From NCBI RefSeq assembly GCF_028622875.1, contig NZ_CP117709.1, positions 3,286,001 through 3,350,000 on the forward strand: a DNA stretch of 64,000 nt, read 5' to 3'. The notes under the pieces are model-generated. The model worked only from the letters and a program-made list of their open reading frames with translations, ran no database searches and had not been told where the DNA came from. Origin of the DNA: Streptomyces sp. MMBL 11-1 (GTDB lineage: Bacteria; Actinomycetota; Actinomycetes; Streptomycetales; Streptomycetaceae). This document shows, in pieces, positions 43,388-52,092 of this stretch. The first letter of the stretch is position 1; each line of letters begins with the position of its first letter. A program made the position numbers and the translations under genes.

Positions 43388-44134
43388 TCACGCCTCCACC
43401 CGCACCCCGATCTGCGCCGCCAACGCCGGGGCCAGCTCCATCAGCTGCGACGGGCTGATCACCGCGCCCGCCAGCCGGTCCACTCCCCGTGCGATGTCCA
43501 GCTCGGCCACCGCGCGCAGGTCCACCGACTCCATCCGGGCCCCGCTGAAGTCCGCCCGCTTCAGCACACAGTCCCGGAACTCGACGCGCACCAGGTGCGC
43601 GCCCCCGAAATCCGGCTCGGAGAGCACGCAGCCCTCGAAGACGACGTCCTTCAGCCGGGCCTCGCGCAGATTCAGGTAGTCGATCTTGCCGCCCCGCACC
43701 ACCACCCGCTCCAGCACCGCACCGTGCAGCTGCACCCCGCCCAGGCGCGCGTCCACCACCTCCACGTCCCGCAGCGAGGCCTCCGCGAGATCGGTGCCCA
43801 CCCCTCGTACGCCCGTCAGCACCGCGTCGACGAAGCGGGCCCGCGCCAGCTCCGCACGGTCCAGGGAGCAGCCGTCCAGGGCGCAGTCCATGAACCGGGC
43901 CCCCCGGCCCGACGCGTCCGCCAGGTCCACCCCGTCGAACCGCACCCCGTCGTAGTCCCCGTCCGGCTCCAGGCCCTCGCCGTCGTAGGGAACGAGCGGC
44001 GGCAGCCGCACCTCCGGACGCCGCGCCGCCGAGACGGCACCCTTCCTGCCCTTGTTCGCCCTGTTCGCCCTGTTCGACCCGGTCGACCCGGTCGCCCTGC
44101 CCGCGCTCACTGCCATCCCCCCATCGTGACGCAC
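43388..44134 (-). CDS. Pentapeptide repeat-containing protein
   Basis: 248 residues. From about residue 65 to 215 the A(D/N)LxX-type pentapeptide pattern repeats ('VDLADASGRGARFMDCALDGCSLDRAELARARFVDAVL...'), predicting a right-handed quadrilateral beta-helix. Such proteins can mimic DNA and bind gyrase, but here no known quinolone-resistance signature is visible, so the role is open. The N-terminal 40 residues are basic with a short 'NRANRAN' duplication. Divergent from the FAD enzyme gene. Confidence 0.87.
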   Translation of the reverse strand: MRHDGGMAVSAGRATGSTGSNRANRANKGRKGAVSAARRPEVRLPPLVPYDGEGLEPDGDYDGVRFDGVDLADASGRGARFMDCALDGCSLDRAELARARFVDAVLTGVRGVGTDLAEASLRDVEVVDARLGGVQLHGAVLERVVVRGGKIDYLNLREARLKDVVFEGCVLSEPDFGGAHLVRVEFRDCVLKRADFSGARMESVDLRAVAELDIARGVDRLAGAVISPSQLMELAPALAAQIGVRVEA

Positions 44135-44218
44135 CCCACTGACAACGCCCCGGCGGACGTGTCACGAGCCGCCGCCCCCGATCCGTCGCATCATCAAAGA
44201 TGCGAAGGAGATCCAGCC

Positions 44219-45427
44219 ATGGAACACATCCACGTCATCGGCGGCGGCCTCGCCGGCCTCACCGCCGCGATCACCGCGGCCGAGTCCGGTGCGCGCGTCA
44301 CCCTGCACGAGGGCCACCGGACGCTCGGCGGCCGGGCCAGGACCGCGGAAGGGCCGTACCGCACCAACGAGGGGCCGCACGCCCTGTACCGGCGCGGGCC
44401 GCACTGGACCTGGCTGGCCCGGCGCGGTCTTCTCGGCGCCGTCGCCTCCGTACCGCCCCTCGAAGGCCTCCGCTTCCGTTTCCGCCGCGCGGGAGCGGCC
44501 CGCCGGACCCCGCCCGCGGCGCTGCTGCGGCTCGCCCGCCGGGCCCCCCGCACCGCCCCGGTGGACGACGCCTTCCTGGCGTGGGCCACCGGACAGGTCG
44601 GCGAGGAGGCCGCCCGCGCCGCCGCGAACTTCGCCGCCACCGCGCTGTTCCACCACGATCCCGGGTCGCTCTCCGCCCGGTTCGTCCAGGAGCGCCTGCA
44701 CCGCCTGGCCTCGTTCCCGCCCGAGGCCCACTACCCGGTCGGCGGCTGGGCGCCCCTCGTCGAGCGGCTGGCCGGCCACGCCAGGGGGCTCGGGGTCGGC
44801 ATCGAGACCGCCGCCCGCGTCGACACCCGGACGCTCGGCGAACTGGCCCGTACCGGGCCGGTCGTCGTCGCCACCTCCCTCGATTCCGCCCGCGTCCTCC
44901 TCGACGACGCGTCCCTCACCTGGGAGAGCGGCCGCACCGTCCTGCTGGACCTGGCGGTGCGCACCCGGCGCGGCGACGCGTTCGCCGTGTCGGACCTGGA
45001 CGCGCCCGGCTGGCTGGAGCGGTTCACCGCCCAGGACCCCGGCCTCGCCCCGGCCGGCGAGCAACTGCTCCAGGGCCAGTTCCCGATCGGCCCCGACGCG
45101 CGCAGGGCGGAAGGGACCGCGCGGGCCGAGGAACTCCTCGACCTCGGCTTCCCGGGCTGGCGCGAGCGCACCACCTGGCGCGTCGAGGCACTCGCCGACG
45201 GCCGCACCGGAGCCGTCGACCGCCCCGGCACCACCTGGCGGGACCGGCCCTCCGTCGTCCGGGGCGACGGCATCTTCCTGGCGGGCGACCAGGTCGCCGC
45301 CCCGGGACTCCTCAGCGAGGTCTCCTTCACCAGCGGCCTCGAAGCCGCGCTGCTCGCCGTGAAGGCCGCCGGGCCGCGCACCCGGACGGGGCCCGGGACC
45401 GGACTGAACGGGGTTGACCTCAAGTAA
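44219..45427 (+). CDS. FAD-dependent amine oxidase/phytoene-desaturase-like oxidoreductase
   Basis: 402 residues. The FAD Rossmann motif is 'HVIGGGLAGLTAAITAAESGARVTLHEGHRTLGGRART' and the C-terminal FAD-binding segment is 'GDGIFLAGDQVAAPGLLSEVSFTSGLEAALLAV'. This is the NAD(P)-binding-8 / amino-oxidase fold shared by protoporphyrinogen oxidase and carotenoid desaturases. Substrate is unknown. GAAGGAG precedes the ATG. The last codons overlap a SoxR-type operator that faces the next gene. Confidence 0.85.
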   Translation: MEHIHVIGGGLAGLTAAITAAESGARVTLHEGHRTLGGRARTAEGPYRTNEGPHALYRRGPHWTWLARRGLLGAVASVPPLEGLRFRFRRAGAARRTPPAALLRLARRAPRTAPVDDAFLAWATGQVGEEAARAAANFAATALFHHDPGSLSARFVQERLHRLASFPPEAHYPVGGWAPLVERLAGHARGLGVGIETAARVDTRTLGELARTGPVVVATSLDSARVLLDDASLTWESGRTVLLDLAVRTRRGDAFAVSDLDAPGWLERFTAQDPGLAPAGEQLLQGQFPIGPDARRAEGTARAEELLDLGFPGWRERTTWRVEALADGRTGAVDRPGTTWRDRPSVVRGDGIFLAGDQVAAPGLLSEVSFTSGLEAALLAVKAAGPRTRTGPGTGLNGVDLK

Positions 45428-45436
45428 ACGTGAGGT
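45417..45436 (+). promoter_or_regulatory. SoxR box upstream of the quinone reductase gene
   Basis: ACCTCAAGTAAACGTGAGGT is a near-perfect inverted repeat of the MerR/SoxR type, matching the Streptomyces SoxR box CCTCAAG-N4-CTTGAGG with one mismatch. A -35-like TTGACC (45414-45419) overlaps its left edge. It covers the stop codon of the upstream gene and lies 47 bases before the reductase start. Confidence 0.82.
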
Positions 45437-45482
45437 ACGAGAGTGGGGGCACAGCCCGCCCCGCGACCCCAGGGAGCCCGTC

Positions 45483-46484
45483 ATGCACGCCGTACGCCTT
45501 CACGCCTTCGGCCCCGCCGAGAACCTCGTGTACGAGAGGACCGAGGACCCCGTCCCCGGCCCCGGCCAGGTCCGTATCGCCGTGGCCGCGGCCGGGGTGC
45601 ACCTCCTGGACACCGCTCTGCGGGAAGGGGAGCGCGGCCCCTACCCGGAGCCCGTCGGCCTCCCCACCGTCCCCGGCCGCGAGGTCGCCGGAACCGTCGA
45701 TGCGGTGGGCGAGGGCGCCGACGCGGCCTGGCTCGGCAAGCGCGTCGTCGCCCACATCGGCATGGCGCCCGGCGGGTACGCCGAGCTCACCGTCACCGAG
45801 GCCGACCGGCTCCACGAGATCCCCGAGGGGCTCGACGCGGCCGGGGCCGTCGCCATGATCGGCACCGGGCGCACCGCCCTCGGCATCCTCGGGTTCACCC
45901 CGCTCGGCCCGGATTCGGTGGTCGTCGTCACCGCGGCGGCGGGCGGGATCGGCACCCTCCTCGTCCAGTACGCGAAGAACGCGGGGGCCACCGTGATCGC
46001 CCTGGCCGGAGGCCCGGCGAAGGTGGCCAGATCCAAGGCCGAGGGCGCCGACCTCGCCCTCGACTACACCCGCCCCGACTGGCCGCGCACGGCCCGTGAA
46101 CACCTCGACGCGGCGGGGCTGCGGGCCACCGTCGTCTACGACGCCGTCGGCGGGACCACCGCCCGCGCCGCCGTGGACCTCCTCGGCCCCGGCGGGCGGC
46201 ACGTGGTCTACGGCTGGTCGGGCGAGGGGCTCCTCGGCGGGGGCCCGCTCACCTTCCCCGCCGAGGAGCTGGCCGAACGCGCCATCACGTCCGAGTCCGT
46301 CCTCGGGCCGCGGATGGCCGAGAGGGGCGGCGGTCTGCGCGCGCTGGAGACCCGCGCCCTGGCCGAGGCGGCGGCCGGCCGACTGCGGCCCGCCGTTCAG
46401 CGCTTCCCGCTCGCCGAGGCCGCCGCCGCGCACCGCGCGCTGGAGACCCGGGGCACCATGGGCAAGGTGGTCCTGGAGCCGTAG
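45483..46484 (+). CDS. NADPH:quinone reductase-like zinc-type dehydrogenase, SoxR regulon member
   Basis: 333-residue medium-chain dehydrogenase of the quinone-oxidoreductase branch. The nucleotide-binding loop is 'VVTAAAGGIGTLLVQYAKNAGATVIALAG', with 'PGREVAGTVDAVGEGA' in the catalytic domain; the structural zinc cysteines are absent, as usual for this branch. In S. coelicolor the homologous gene (SCO4266 as I recall) belongs to the SoxR regulon that responds to redox-active antibiotics such as actinorhodin, and the SoxR box here supports the same control. Confidence 0.9.
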   Translation: MHAVRLHAFGPAENLVYERTEDPVPGPGQVRIAVAAAGVHLLDTALREGERGPYPEPVGLPTVPGREVAGTVDAVGEGADAAWLGKRVVAHIGMAPGGYAELTVTEADRLHEIPEGLDAAGAVAMIGTGRTALGILGFTPLGPDSVVVVTAAAGGIGTLLVQYAKNAGATVIALAGGPAKVARSKAEGADLALDYTRPDWPRTAREHLDAAGLRATVVYDAVGGTTARAAVDLLGPGGRHVVYGWSGEGLLGGGPLTFPAEELAERAITSESVLGPRMAERGGGLRALETRALAEAAAGRLRPAVQRFPLAEAAAAHRALETRGTMGKVVLEP

Positions 46485-46502
46485 TCAGTCCCTGTGCCGG
46501 TC

Positions 46503-46575
46503 GGCCCCCGGACGGGGCGGCGGCCCGGGGAGCCGCCCCGTCCGGGGGCCGGTGGGGCGGCTCCCGGGCCGCCGC
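46503..46575. terminator. Compound terminator with alternative hairpins
   Basis: A perfect 19-base stem (46503-46521 with 46532-46550) ends the reductase gene. The right half is followed by a second GC-rich block (about 46554-46578) that is almost the reverse complement of 46514-46539, so two exclusive hairpins are possible. The convergent acetyltransferase gene lies beyond. Confidence 0.7.
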
Positions 46576-46774
46576 CCCGTCACGTTCCTCCCGGCCGGTT
46601 TCCTGACGGACCACGTCCTGACCGGCCTGGAGGCCACGGAGCCCGATGACCCCGTGCTGAAGGCGGTAGAACGCCGCTGGCTGACGACGTACGCGCCGGA
46701 GTACGAGGCGGAGACGTCCCATCCGGTTCGCCCGGGGCGCGCGCCCGTCGGGGCGTCATGCGACCCCGTGAGCT

Positions 46775-47257
46775 TTACCCGCCCGTCCCCAGCCCGTGGA
46801 GGGCGTCGTCCGTCAGCCGGTACACCGTCCACTCGTCCTGCGGGCGCGCGCCCAGCGACTCGTAGAACGCGATGGACGGGGCGTTCCAGTCCAGCACGGA
46901 CCACTCCAGCCGCTGGTAGCCGCGCTCCACGCAGATCCGTGCCAGCTCCGTCAGCAGCGCCCTTCCGTGGCCGCCGCCGCGCCGGTCGGGTCGGACGTAC
47001 AGGTCCTCCAGGTAGATGCCGTGCACTCCGCGCCAGGTCGAGAAGTTCAGGAACCAGAGGGCGAAGCCGATCACCTCGCCGCTGTCGTCGTCGGCCGTCG
47101 CCACGTGCGCGTAGGCGGCGGGCCGGTCGCCGAACAACGCCTCGTTCAGCTGCTCCTCGGTGACGACGACCTCGTCGAGGGCCTTCTCGTACGCGGCGAG
47201 ATCCCGCACCAGTGAATGCAGGACGGGGACGTCTTCAGGTGTGGCGGTACGAATCAT
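46775..47257 (-). CDS. GNAT family N-acetyltransferase
   Basis: 160 residues with the GNAT fold. The acetyl-CoA P-loop is 'LYVRPDRRGGGHGRALLTELARICVERG' and the C-terminal beta segment is 'WSVLDWNAPSIAFYESLGARP', close to diamine (spermidine) N-acetyltransferase-like proteins. The acceptor is unknown. The ATG at 47257 gives the full domain; an upstream in-frame start adds only unrelated sequence. Confidence 0.9.
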   Translation of the reverse strand: MIRTATPEDVPVLHSLVRDLAAYEKALDEVVVTEEQLNEALFGDRPAAYAHVATADDDSGEVIGFALWFLNFSTWRGVHGIYLEDLYVRPDRRGGGHGRALLTELARICVERGYQRLEWSVLDWNAPSIAFYESLGARPQDEWTVYRLTDDALHGLGTGG

Positions 47258-47405
47258 GGGCGCAGCGTAAGCAACCCGCGGCCCCGGCCACACCTTGATT
47301 CCCCGGCCCCCCGCCCGCCGGTCCCGTCGCCCCCGAACCAGGGCGCCTGACTCCGGCCACCGGCACCGGCACTGGCCCCGGTACCGACACCCGCCCCGCC
47401 CGCCC

Positions 47406-48320
47406 TCACCTTCCCAGCAACCGCCGCGCGATCTCCGCGTGGTCGGGGGAGATCCGGCCCTCCCCGCTCTCCGCCGCCCACAGCCCGTTCTGGAGCACTC
47501 GCCCCAACGTCCAGGCCCGCGCCCGCTCCCGGTCCCGTTCCAGGCCCAGCGCCTCCGTCAGCGCGTCGAACCGCCACAGCACCTCGTCCGCGTCGAAGAG
47601 GTTGTCCAGCGCCGGGAACAGCTCGAAGCCCGGGTCCCCCGCGAGTGGTTTCGGGTCGAGCGCCACCCACTCCCCGGCCCGCCCCGCGTCCGCGCGCCCG
47701 GCCAGGATGTTGTCGTAGTGCAGGTCCCAGTGCAGCAGCCGGCCCCCCGGCTCCCCCGCGACCTCCCGCACCGCCGCCGCGCAGTCCGCGACGAGCCGCC
47801 GGTCATCGGCGGCGGCCAGCAGACCCACCCTCTCCGGCACCGCCGCGAGCATCCGCTCCGCCACCTCGCCCAGCGTGCGCAGCCCCTCCGGCGCGGGTAC
47901 CGCCACCAGCCGGGCCAGCACCGCGCCGAGTACCGTCACCGCCTCCCGCACATCGGCCTCGCCGGACAACGGCCGCCGCTCGTCGAGCCGTTCCAGCAGC
48001 ATCGCCCCGGTCTCCGGGTCATGGCCGAGCAGTTCCACCGCTCCGGCCCCCGCGTCGGTCCACGCCCGCAGCGCGATCGGTTCGCCCGCCGTCTCCTCGT
48101 CCACCGCCTGGAGTTTCAGCGCGGCGGGCCGCCCGTCGGCCTCCCGCACCACCGGCAGGACCAGGGCGCACATCCCGTACATCGACGGGCCGTCCGGCCG
48201 CAGCCCCCACCGCTCCAGGCACCGCTCGGCAAGGCCGGGCAGGGCGGCGACGAAGGCCCGCCCGGCCGCTCCGTTGTACCGGGACTGCGCGGCGATCAGT
48301 TCGTCAGGGATGTCGTCCAC
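47406..48320 (-). CDS. Aminoglycoside/hydroxyurea-type 6-phosphotransferase family protein
   Basis: 304 residues, APH(6)/hydroxyurea-kinase family. The catalytic loop 'LLHWDLHYDNILAG' keeps the HxD-type Asp and Asn, and the metal site is 'WVALDPKPLAGDPGFELFPALDNLFD', the hallmark of the family that includes streptomycin 6-phosphotransferase. Such chromosomal copies are common in Streptomyces and need not give resistance. GTG start 48320. Divergent from the FAD oxidoreductase gene. Confidence 0.87.
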   Translation of the reverse strand: MDDIPDELIAAQSRYNGAAGRAFVAALPGLAERCLERWGLRPDGPSMYGMCALVLPVVREADGRPAALKLQAVDEETAGEPIALRAWTDAGAGAVELLGHDPETGAMLLERLDERRPLSGEADVREAVTVLGAVLARLVAVPAPEGLRTLGEVAERMLAAVPERVGLLAAADDRRLVADCAAAVREVAGEPGGRLLHWDLHYDNILAGRADAGRAGEWVALDPKPLAGDPGFELFPALDNLFDADEVLWRFDALTEALGLERDRERARAWTLGRVLQNGLWAAESGEGRISPDHAEIARRLLGR

Positions 48321-48440
48321 CCCGCCGATCCTAGGGACCCGCGTCGGCCGGGCCCTGACGGAACGACCCCGCGCGCAGTAACGTCCCGCCACACGTACGC
48401 TCGGCATCTCATCGGACCGGGCAGGGACACCAGGGGCATC

Positions 48441-49841
48441 ATGAGCACCGTCAGTACCGTCGTCGGCGGCATATCGTTCTGGTACGCGCGAGAGGGCACT
48501 CCCGCCCCGCGCGAACCCCTCCCCGGCGACACGAGCGTCGACGTCTGCATCGTCGGCGGCGGCTACACCGGCCTCTGGACGGCGTACTACCTGAAGAAGG
48601 CCGTCCCCTTCCTCAACATCACCGTCCTGGAAGCCAAGTTCTGCGGCTACGGGGCCTCCGGCCGTAACGGCGGCTGGCTGTACAACGGCATCGCGGGCCG
48701 CGACCGGTACGCCAAGCTGCACGGCCACGACGCCGCCGTACGGCTCCAGAAGGCCATGAACGACACCGTCGGCGAGGTCGTGAGGACCGCCGCCGAGGAG
48801 AAGATCGACGCCGACATCCACCAGGGCGGCGTCCTGGAGGTGGCCCACACGCCCTCCCAGCTCGCCCGTCTCAAGGACTTCCACAGCGTCGAGATCGCCT
48901 TCGGGGAGAGCGACCGGGTCCTGCGCGGCGCCCGCGAGACCGCCGAGCGCGTCCATGTGACCGGGGCCATCGGCTCGACCTGGACCCCGCACGGCGCCCG
49001 GCTGCACCCGGTCAAGCTGGTCAAGGGCCTCGCCGACGCGGTGGAGGCGCTCGGCGTCACCATCCACGAGTCGACCCCCGTCACCGAGATCAAGCCCAAG
49101 CACGCCGTGACGCCCTACGGCACGGTCCGCGCCCCGTACGTCCTGCGCTGCACCGAGGGCTTCACCGCGAGCCTCAAGGGACAGAAGCGCACCTGGCTCC
49201 CGATGAACTCCTCCATGATCGTCACCGATCCGCTGCCCGCCCGGATCTGGGACACGATCGGGTGGGAGGGCCGCGAGACCCTCGGCGACCTGGCCCACGC
49301 CTACTTCTACGCCCAGCGCACCGCCGACGACCGCATCGCGCTCGGCGGCCGGGGCCACCCGTACCGCTTCGGCTCCGCCACCGACAACGACGGCCGCACC
49401 CGGCCCGCCACCGTGGCCGCCCTGCGCGAGCTGATGGTCCGGCTCTTCCCCACCACGGCGGGCGTCCACATCGACCACGCCTGGTCCGGCGTCCTCGGCG
49501 TCCCGCGCGACTGGTGCGCCACGGTCACCCTGGACCGCTCCACGGGGCTGGGCTGGGCGGGCGGTTACGTCGGCTCGGGCGTCGCCACCGCCAACCTCGC
49601 CGCCCGCACCCTGCGCGACCTGATCCAGCAGGACTCCGGGCAGGCGGGCCCGACGGAACTGACCACCCTGCCGTGGGTGAACCACAAGGTCCGCCGCTGG
49701 GAGCCGGAGCCCTTCCGCTGGCTCGGCGTCCACGGCATGTACGCGGCCTACCGCGCGGCCGACCGCCGTGAGAGCACCTCGCCGCGCCCCGGCACGGACC
49801 CCGTCGCCAGGGTGGCGGACCGCATCGCGGGCCGTCACTGA
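48441..49841 (+). CDS. FAD-dependent oxidoreductase, DAO/PuuB-like
   Basis: 466 residues. The dinucleotide motif is 'VDVCIVGGGYTGLWTAYYLKKAVPFLNITVLEA', followed by 'GASGRNGGWLYNGI', typical of gamma-glutamylputrescine oxidase-like and glycine/sarcosine oxidase-like enzymes. It probably oxidises an amine or amino acid. No putrescine-pathway genes are adjacent, so the substrate is open. A hairpin terminator follows. Confidence 0.87.
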   Translation: MSTVSTVVGGISFWYAREGTPAPREPLPGDTSVDVCIVGGGYTGLWTAYYLKKAVPFLNITVLEAKFCGYGASGRNGGWLYNGIAGRDRYAKLHGHDAAVRLQKAMNDTVGEVVRTAAEEKIDADIHQGGVLEVAHTPSQLARLKDFHSVEIAFGESDRVLRGARETAERVHVTGAIGSTWTPHGARLHPVKLVKGLADAVEALGVTIHESTPVTEIKPKHAVTPYGTVRAPYVLRCTEGFTASLKGQKRTWLPMNSSMIVTDPLPARIWDTIGWEGRETLGDLAHAYFYAQRTADDRIALGGRGHPYRFGSATDNDGRTRPATVAALRELMVRLFPTTAGVHIDHAWSGVLGVPRDWCATVTLDRSTGLGWAGGYVGSGVATANLAARTLRDLIQQDSGQAGPTELTTLPWVNHKVRRWEPEPFRWLGVHGMYAAYRAADRRESTSPRPGTDPVARVADRIAGRH

Positions 49842-49892
49842 GCCACCGGCCCCCGGCCCCCAGCCCCCGGCCTTCAGCCCCCGGCCACCAGC

Positions 49893-49923
49893 CCCTGGCC
49901 GCGCTTCAGTCGCGCGGCCAGGG
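49893..49923. terminator. Bidirectional terminator between the FAD enzyme and marR
   Basis: Perfect 12-base stem CCCTGGCCGCGC / GCGCGGCCAGGG with a seven-base loop that includes the marR stop codon. Imperfect CCCCCGGCC repeats precede it. Confidence 0.8.
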
Positions 49924-50352
49924 CCGTCCGTCGAGACGCTCGATGGAGAGGTTCAGGCGACCGAGGGAGTCGGCGAGCTGCCGGGCCTCCTCCGGGGTCC
50001 AGTCCGTGAGGACCTTCGCGAGGCCCGCCAGATTCCGGCTCCGGTCGTTGTCGAGGCGGCGTTCGCCCTCCTCGGTGATGGCGAACTTGCGGGCGATGCC
50101 GCCGTCGGGGTCCGGGATGCGCTCGACGACCCCGGCCCGCAGCATCGCGGCGGTCTGCCGGTTGAGCGTGGAGGCGTCCAGACGGAAGGCGTCGCCGAGC
50201 TGGCCGATGGACATGGGCCCCTCCACCTGGATCCGGCTGAGCAGGATGTAGGCGGACCGGTCGAGCTGCCAGTCCACGCGCGGGGTGACCATGTGCATGT
50301 ACCGGCCGAGCAGCATCGTCTCGCGTTCGATCCGGTCGATGTGCTTGTCCAC
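49906..50352 (-). CDS. MarR family transcriptional regulator
   Basis: 148-residue winged-helix dimer. The core is 'LDRSAYILLSRIQVEGPMSIGQLGDAFRLDASTLNRQTAAMLRAGVVERIPDPDGGIARKFAITEEGERRL'. It is divergent from an MFS exporter gene, and the shared 240-base region carries three evenly spaced palindromes, so it very probably represses the exporter and itself. The GTG at 50352 has GAAGGAAG six bases upstream; the frame is open a little further upstream across an operator, which makes a longer start unlikely. Confidence 0.9.
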   Translation of the reverse strand: MDKHIDRIERETMLLGRYMHMVTPRVDWQLDRSAYILLSRIQVEGPMSIGQLGDAFRLDASTLNRQTAAMLRAGVVERIPDPDGGIARKFAITEEGERRLDNDRSRNLAGLAKVLTDWTPEEARQLADSLGRLNLSIERLDGRPWPRD

Positions 50353-50390
50353 GCGCTGCTTCCTTCGTCGAACAGGTCTCTCACGATAGA

Positions 50391-50441
50391 TGTGCATGAT
50401 GCACACGCTATGCATCATGCACAATCAATGTATCTTGCATA
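50391..50441. promoter_or_regulatory. Three MarR-type operators at 18-base spacing
   Basis: TGTGCAT-G-ATGCACA (50391-50405), TATGCAT-C-ATGCACA (50409-50423) and AATGTAT-C-TTGCATA (50427-50441) have centres at 50398, 50416 and 50434. The first is a perfect palindrome and the others diverge progressively. They lie between the divergent marR and MFS genes. Confidence 0.8.
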
Positions 50442-50523
50442 GTCGAACGCCGGGAACGCGGCCCGACAGGGCGGTCCGGGAACACGTACGCGAGAGCGAA
50501 CGATCCGAACAAACGTCCCGAAC

Positions 50524-50557
50524 GAACGATCGACCCGAACGATCGACCCGAACGAAC
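50524..50557. repeat. Tandem 13-base repeats in the MFS gene leader
   Basis: GAACGATCGACCC occurs twice head to tail (50524-50536, 50537-50549), followed by a partial third copy; related GAACGATCC-like copies lie at about 50497-50520. All are between the operators and the MFS start codon. Confidence 0.85.
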
Positions 50558-50592
50558 AAACCGGCCCGGAAGGGCAAGAGGGAGCAGTACCC

Positions 50593-52062
50593 GTGGAGAG
50601 TTCACCCCCCGCAGCCCGCCCGGGAGGCGTGGTCGGCATCCTGGCCTTCGCCGGCATCGTGGCGGCACTCACCCAGACCCTGGTGGTGCCGCTGATCGCG
50701 GAGCTGCCGAAGATGTTCGACACCTCCGCGTCGAACGCCTCCTGGGTGATCACCGCCACCCTGCTGGCCGCCGCCGTGGCCACGCCCGTCGCCGGCCGGC
50801 TCGGCGACATGTACGGCAAGCGGCGCATGCTGCTCGTCTCGCTCCTCCCGCTGATCCTCGGCTCGGTGGTCTGTGCCCTGTCCTCGTCGGTGGTCCCGAT
50901 GATCGCCGGGCGGGGGCTCCAGGGCCTGGGCATGGGCGTGGTCCCGCTCGGCATCAGCCTGCTGCGTGACGTGGTGCCGGCCGAGAAGCTCGGCCCGTCC
51001 ATCGCGATCATGAGCGCCTCGATGGGCGTGGGCGGCGCGCTGGGCCTGCCGTTCGCCGCCGCCATCGCGGAGAACACCAGCTGGCGGGTGCTGTTCTGGG
51101 TGGTCGCCGTGCTGGCCGTCGCGGTCGGCGCGCTGATCCTGGCCCTGGTTCCCGGGGACCGCCCGGCCACCAGGTCCACCCGCTTCGACCTGCTCGGGGC
51201 CGTCGGCCTCGGCACCGCCCTGATCTGTCTGCTGCTCGCCGTCTCCAAGGGCGCCGACTGGGGCTGGGGCAGCGCCACCACGCTCGCCCTCTTCGCCGCC
51301 GTGCTCGTGCTGCTGCCCGCCTGGGGCTGGTGGGAACTGCGCCTCAGCGAACCGCTGGTCGACCTGCGCGTCACCGCCCGCCCCCAGGTCCTGATGACGA
51401 ACGCGGCCTCGATCCTGGTCGGCTTCGCGATGTACGCGCAGTCCCTCGTCGTGCCCCAGCTGCTCCAGCTGCCCGAGGCCACCGGCTACGGCCTGGGACA
51501 GTCGATGCTGGCGATGGGCCTGTGGATGGCCCCGGCGGGCCTGATGATGATGGCGATGTCCCCGGTCGGCGCGAAGCTGTCCGCCGCCAAGGGCCCGAAG
51601 GTCACTCTGGCCGTCGGCAGCCTCCTCATCGCCGCCGGCTACGGCCTGTCCGTCCCGCTGATCGGCGCGGACTCCCCGTGGAGCCTGTTGCTCATCACCC
51701 TCGTCTGCAACTCGGGCGTCGGCTTCGCGTACGGGGCGATGCCCGCGCTCATCATGAGTGCGGTGCCCCCGTCCGAGACCGCGTCGGCGAACAGCTTCAA
51801 CGCCCTGATGCGCTCGATCGGCACGTCCTTCGCGGCGGCGGTGATCGGCGTGGTCCTGGCCCGGATGACCACGGACTTCGGCGGCTTCCCACTGGCTTCC
51901 CAGAACGGCTTCCGCGTCGCGATGCTGATCGGCTGCGGCGTGGGCCTCGCGGCGGCGGTCGTCGCCGCCCTCATCCCCGTACGCCCGGCGACCGCGCCCC
52001 TGCGGCCGGCCGCCGCGAGCGGTCCCGCGGGGGTGCCGGAGGCCTCGGAGTCCAAGGCCTGA
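50593..52062 (+). CDS. MFS drug/multidrug efflux transporter
   Basis: 489 residues with about 14 hydrophobic segments, DHA2-like. The motif between TM2 and TM3 is 'GRLGDMYGKRRMLLVSL', and motif C-like sequence 'GVGGALGLPFAAAIAENTSWRVLFWVVA' lies near TM5, as in drug:proton antiporters. The divergent MarR gene and operators predict inducible efflux, and the substrate may be the inducer. GTG start with GAGGGAG upstream. Confidence 0.9.
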   Translation: MESSPPAARPGGVVGILAFAGIVAALTQTLVVPLIAELPKMFDTSASNASWVITATLLAAAVATPVAGRLGDMYGKRRMLLVSLLPLILGSVVCALSSSVVPMIAGRGLQGLGMGVVPLGISLLRDVVPAEKLGPSIAIMSASMGVGGALGLPFAAAIAENTSWRVLFWVVAVLAVAVGALILALVPGDRPATRSTRFDLLGAVGLGTALICLLLAVSKGADWGWGSATTLALFAAVLVLLPAWGWWELRLSEPLVDLRVTARPQVLMTNAASILVGFAMYAQSLVVPQLLQLPEATGYGLGQSMLAMGLWMAPAGLMMMAMSPVGAKLSAAKGPKVTLAVGSLLIAAGYGLSVPLIGADSPWSLLLITLVCNSGVGFAYGAMPALIMSAVPPSETASANSFNALMRSIGTSFAAAVIGVVLARMTTDFGGFPLASQNGFRVAMLIGCGVGLAAAVVAALIPVRPATAPLRPAAASGPAGVPEASESKA

Positions 52063-52092
52063 CCGCCCGTCGCCCGTCGCCCGTACGGAGCG

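Noticed and set aside
47406..48320. Acquired aminoglycoside resistance gene
   Set aside because: The family match is good but base composition equals its neighbours and such homologues are ordinary chromosomal genes in Streptomyces; resistance is not shown.
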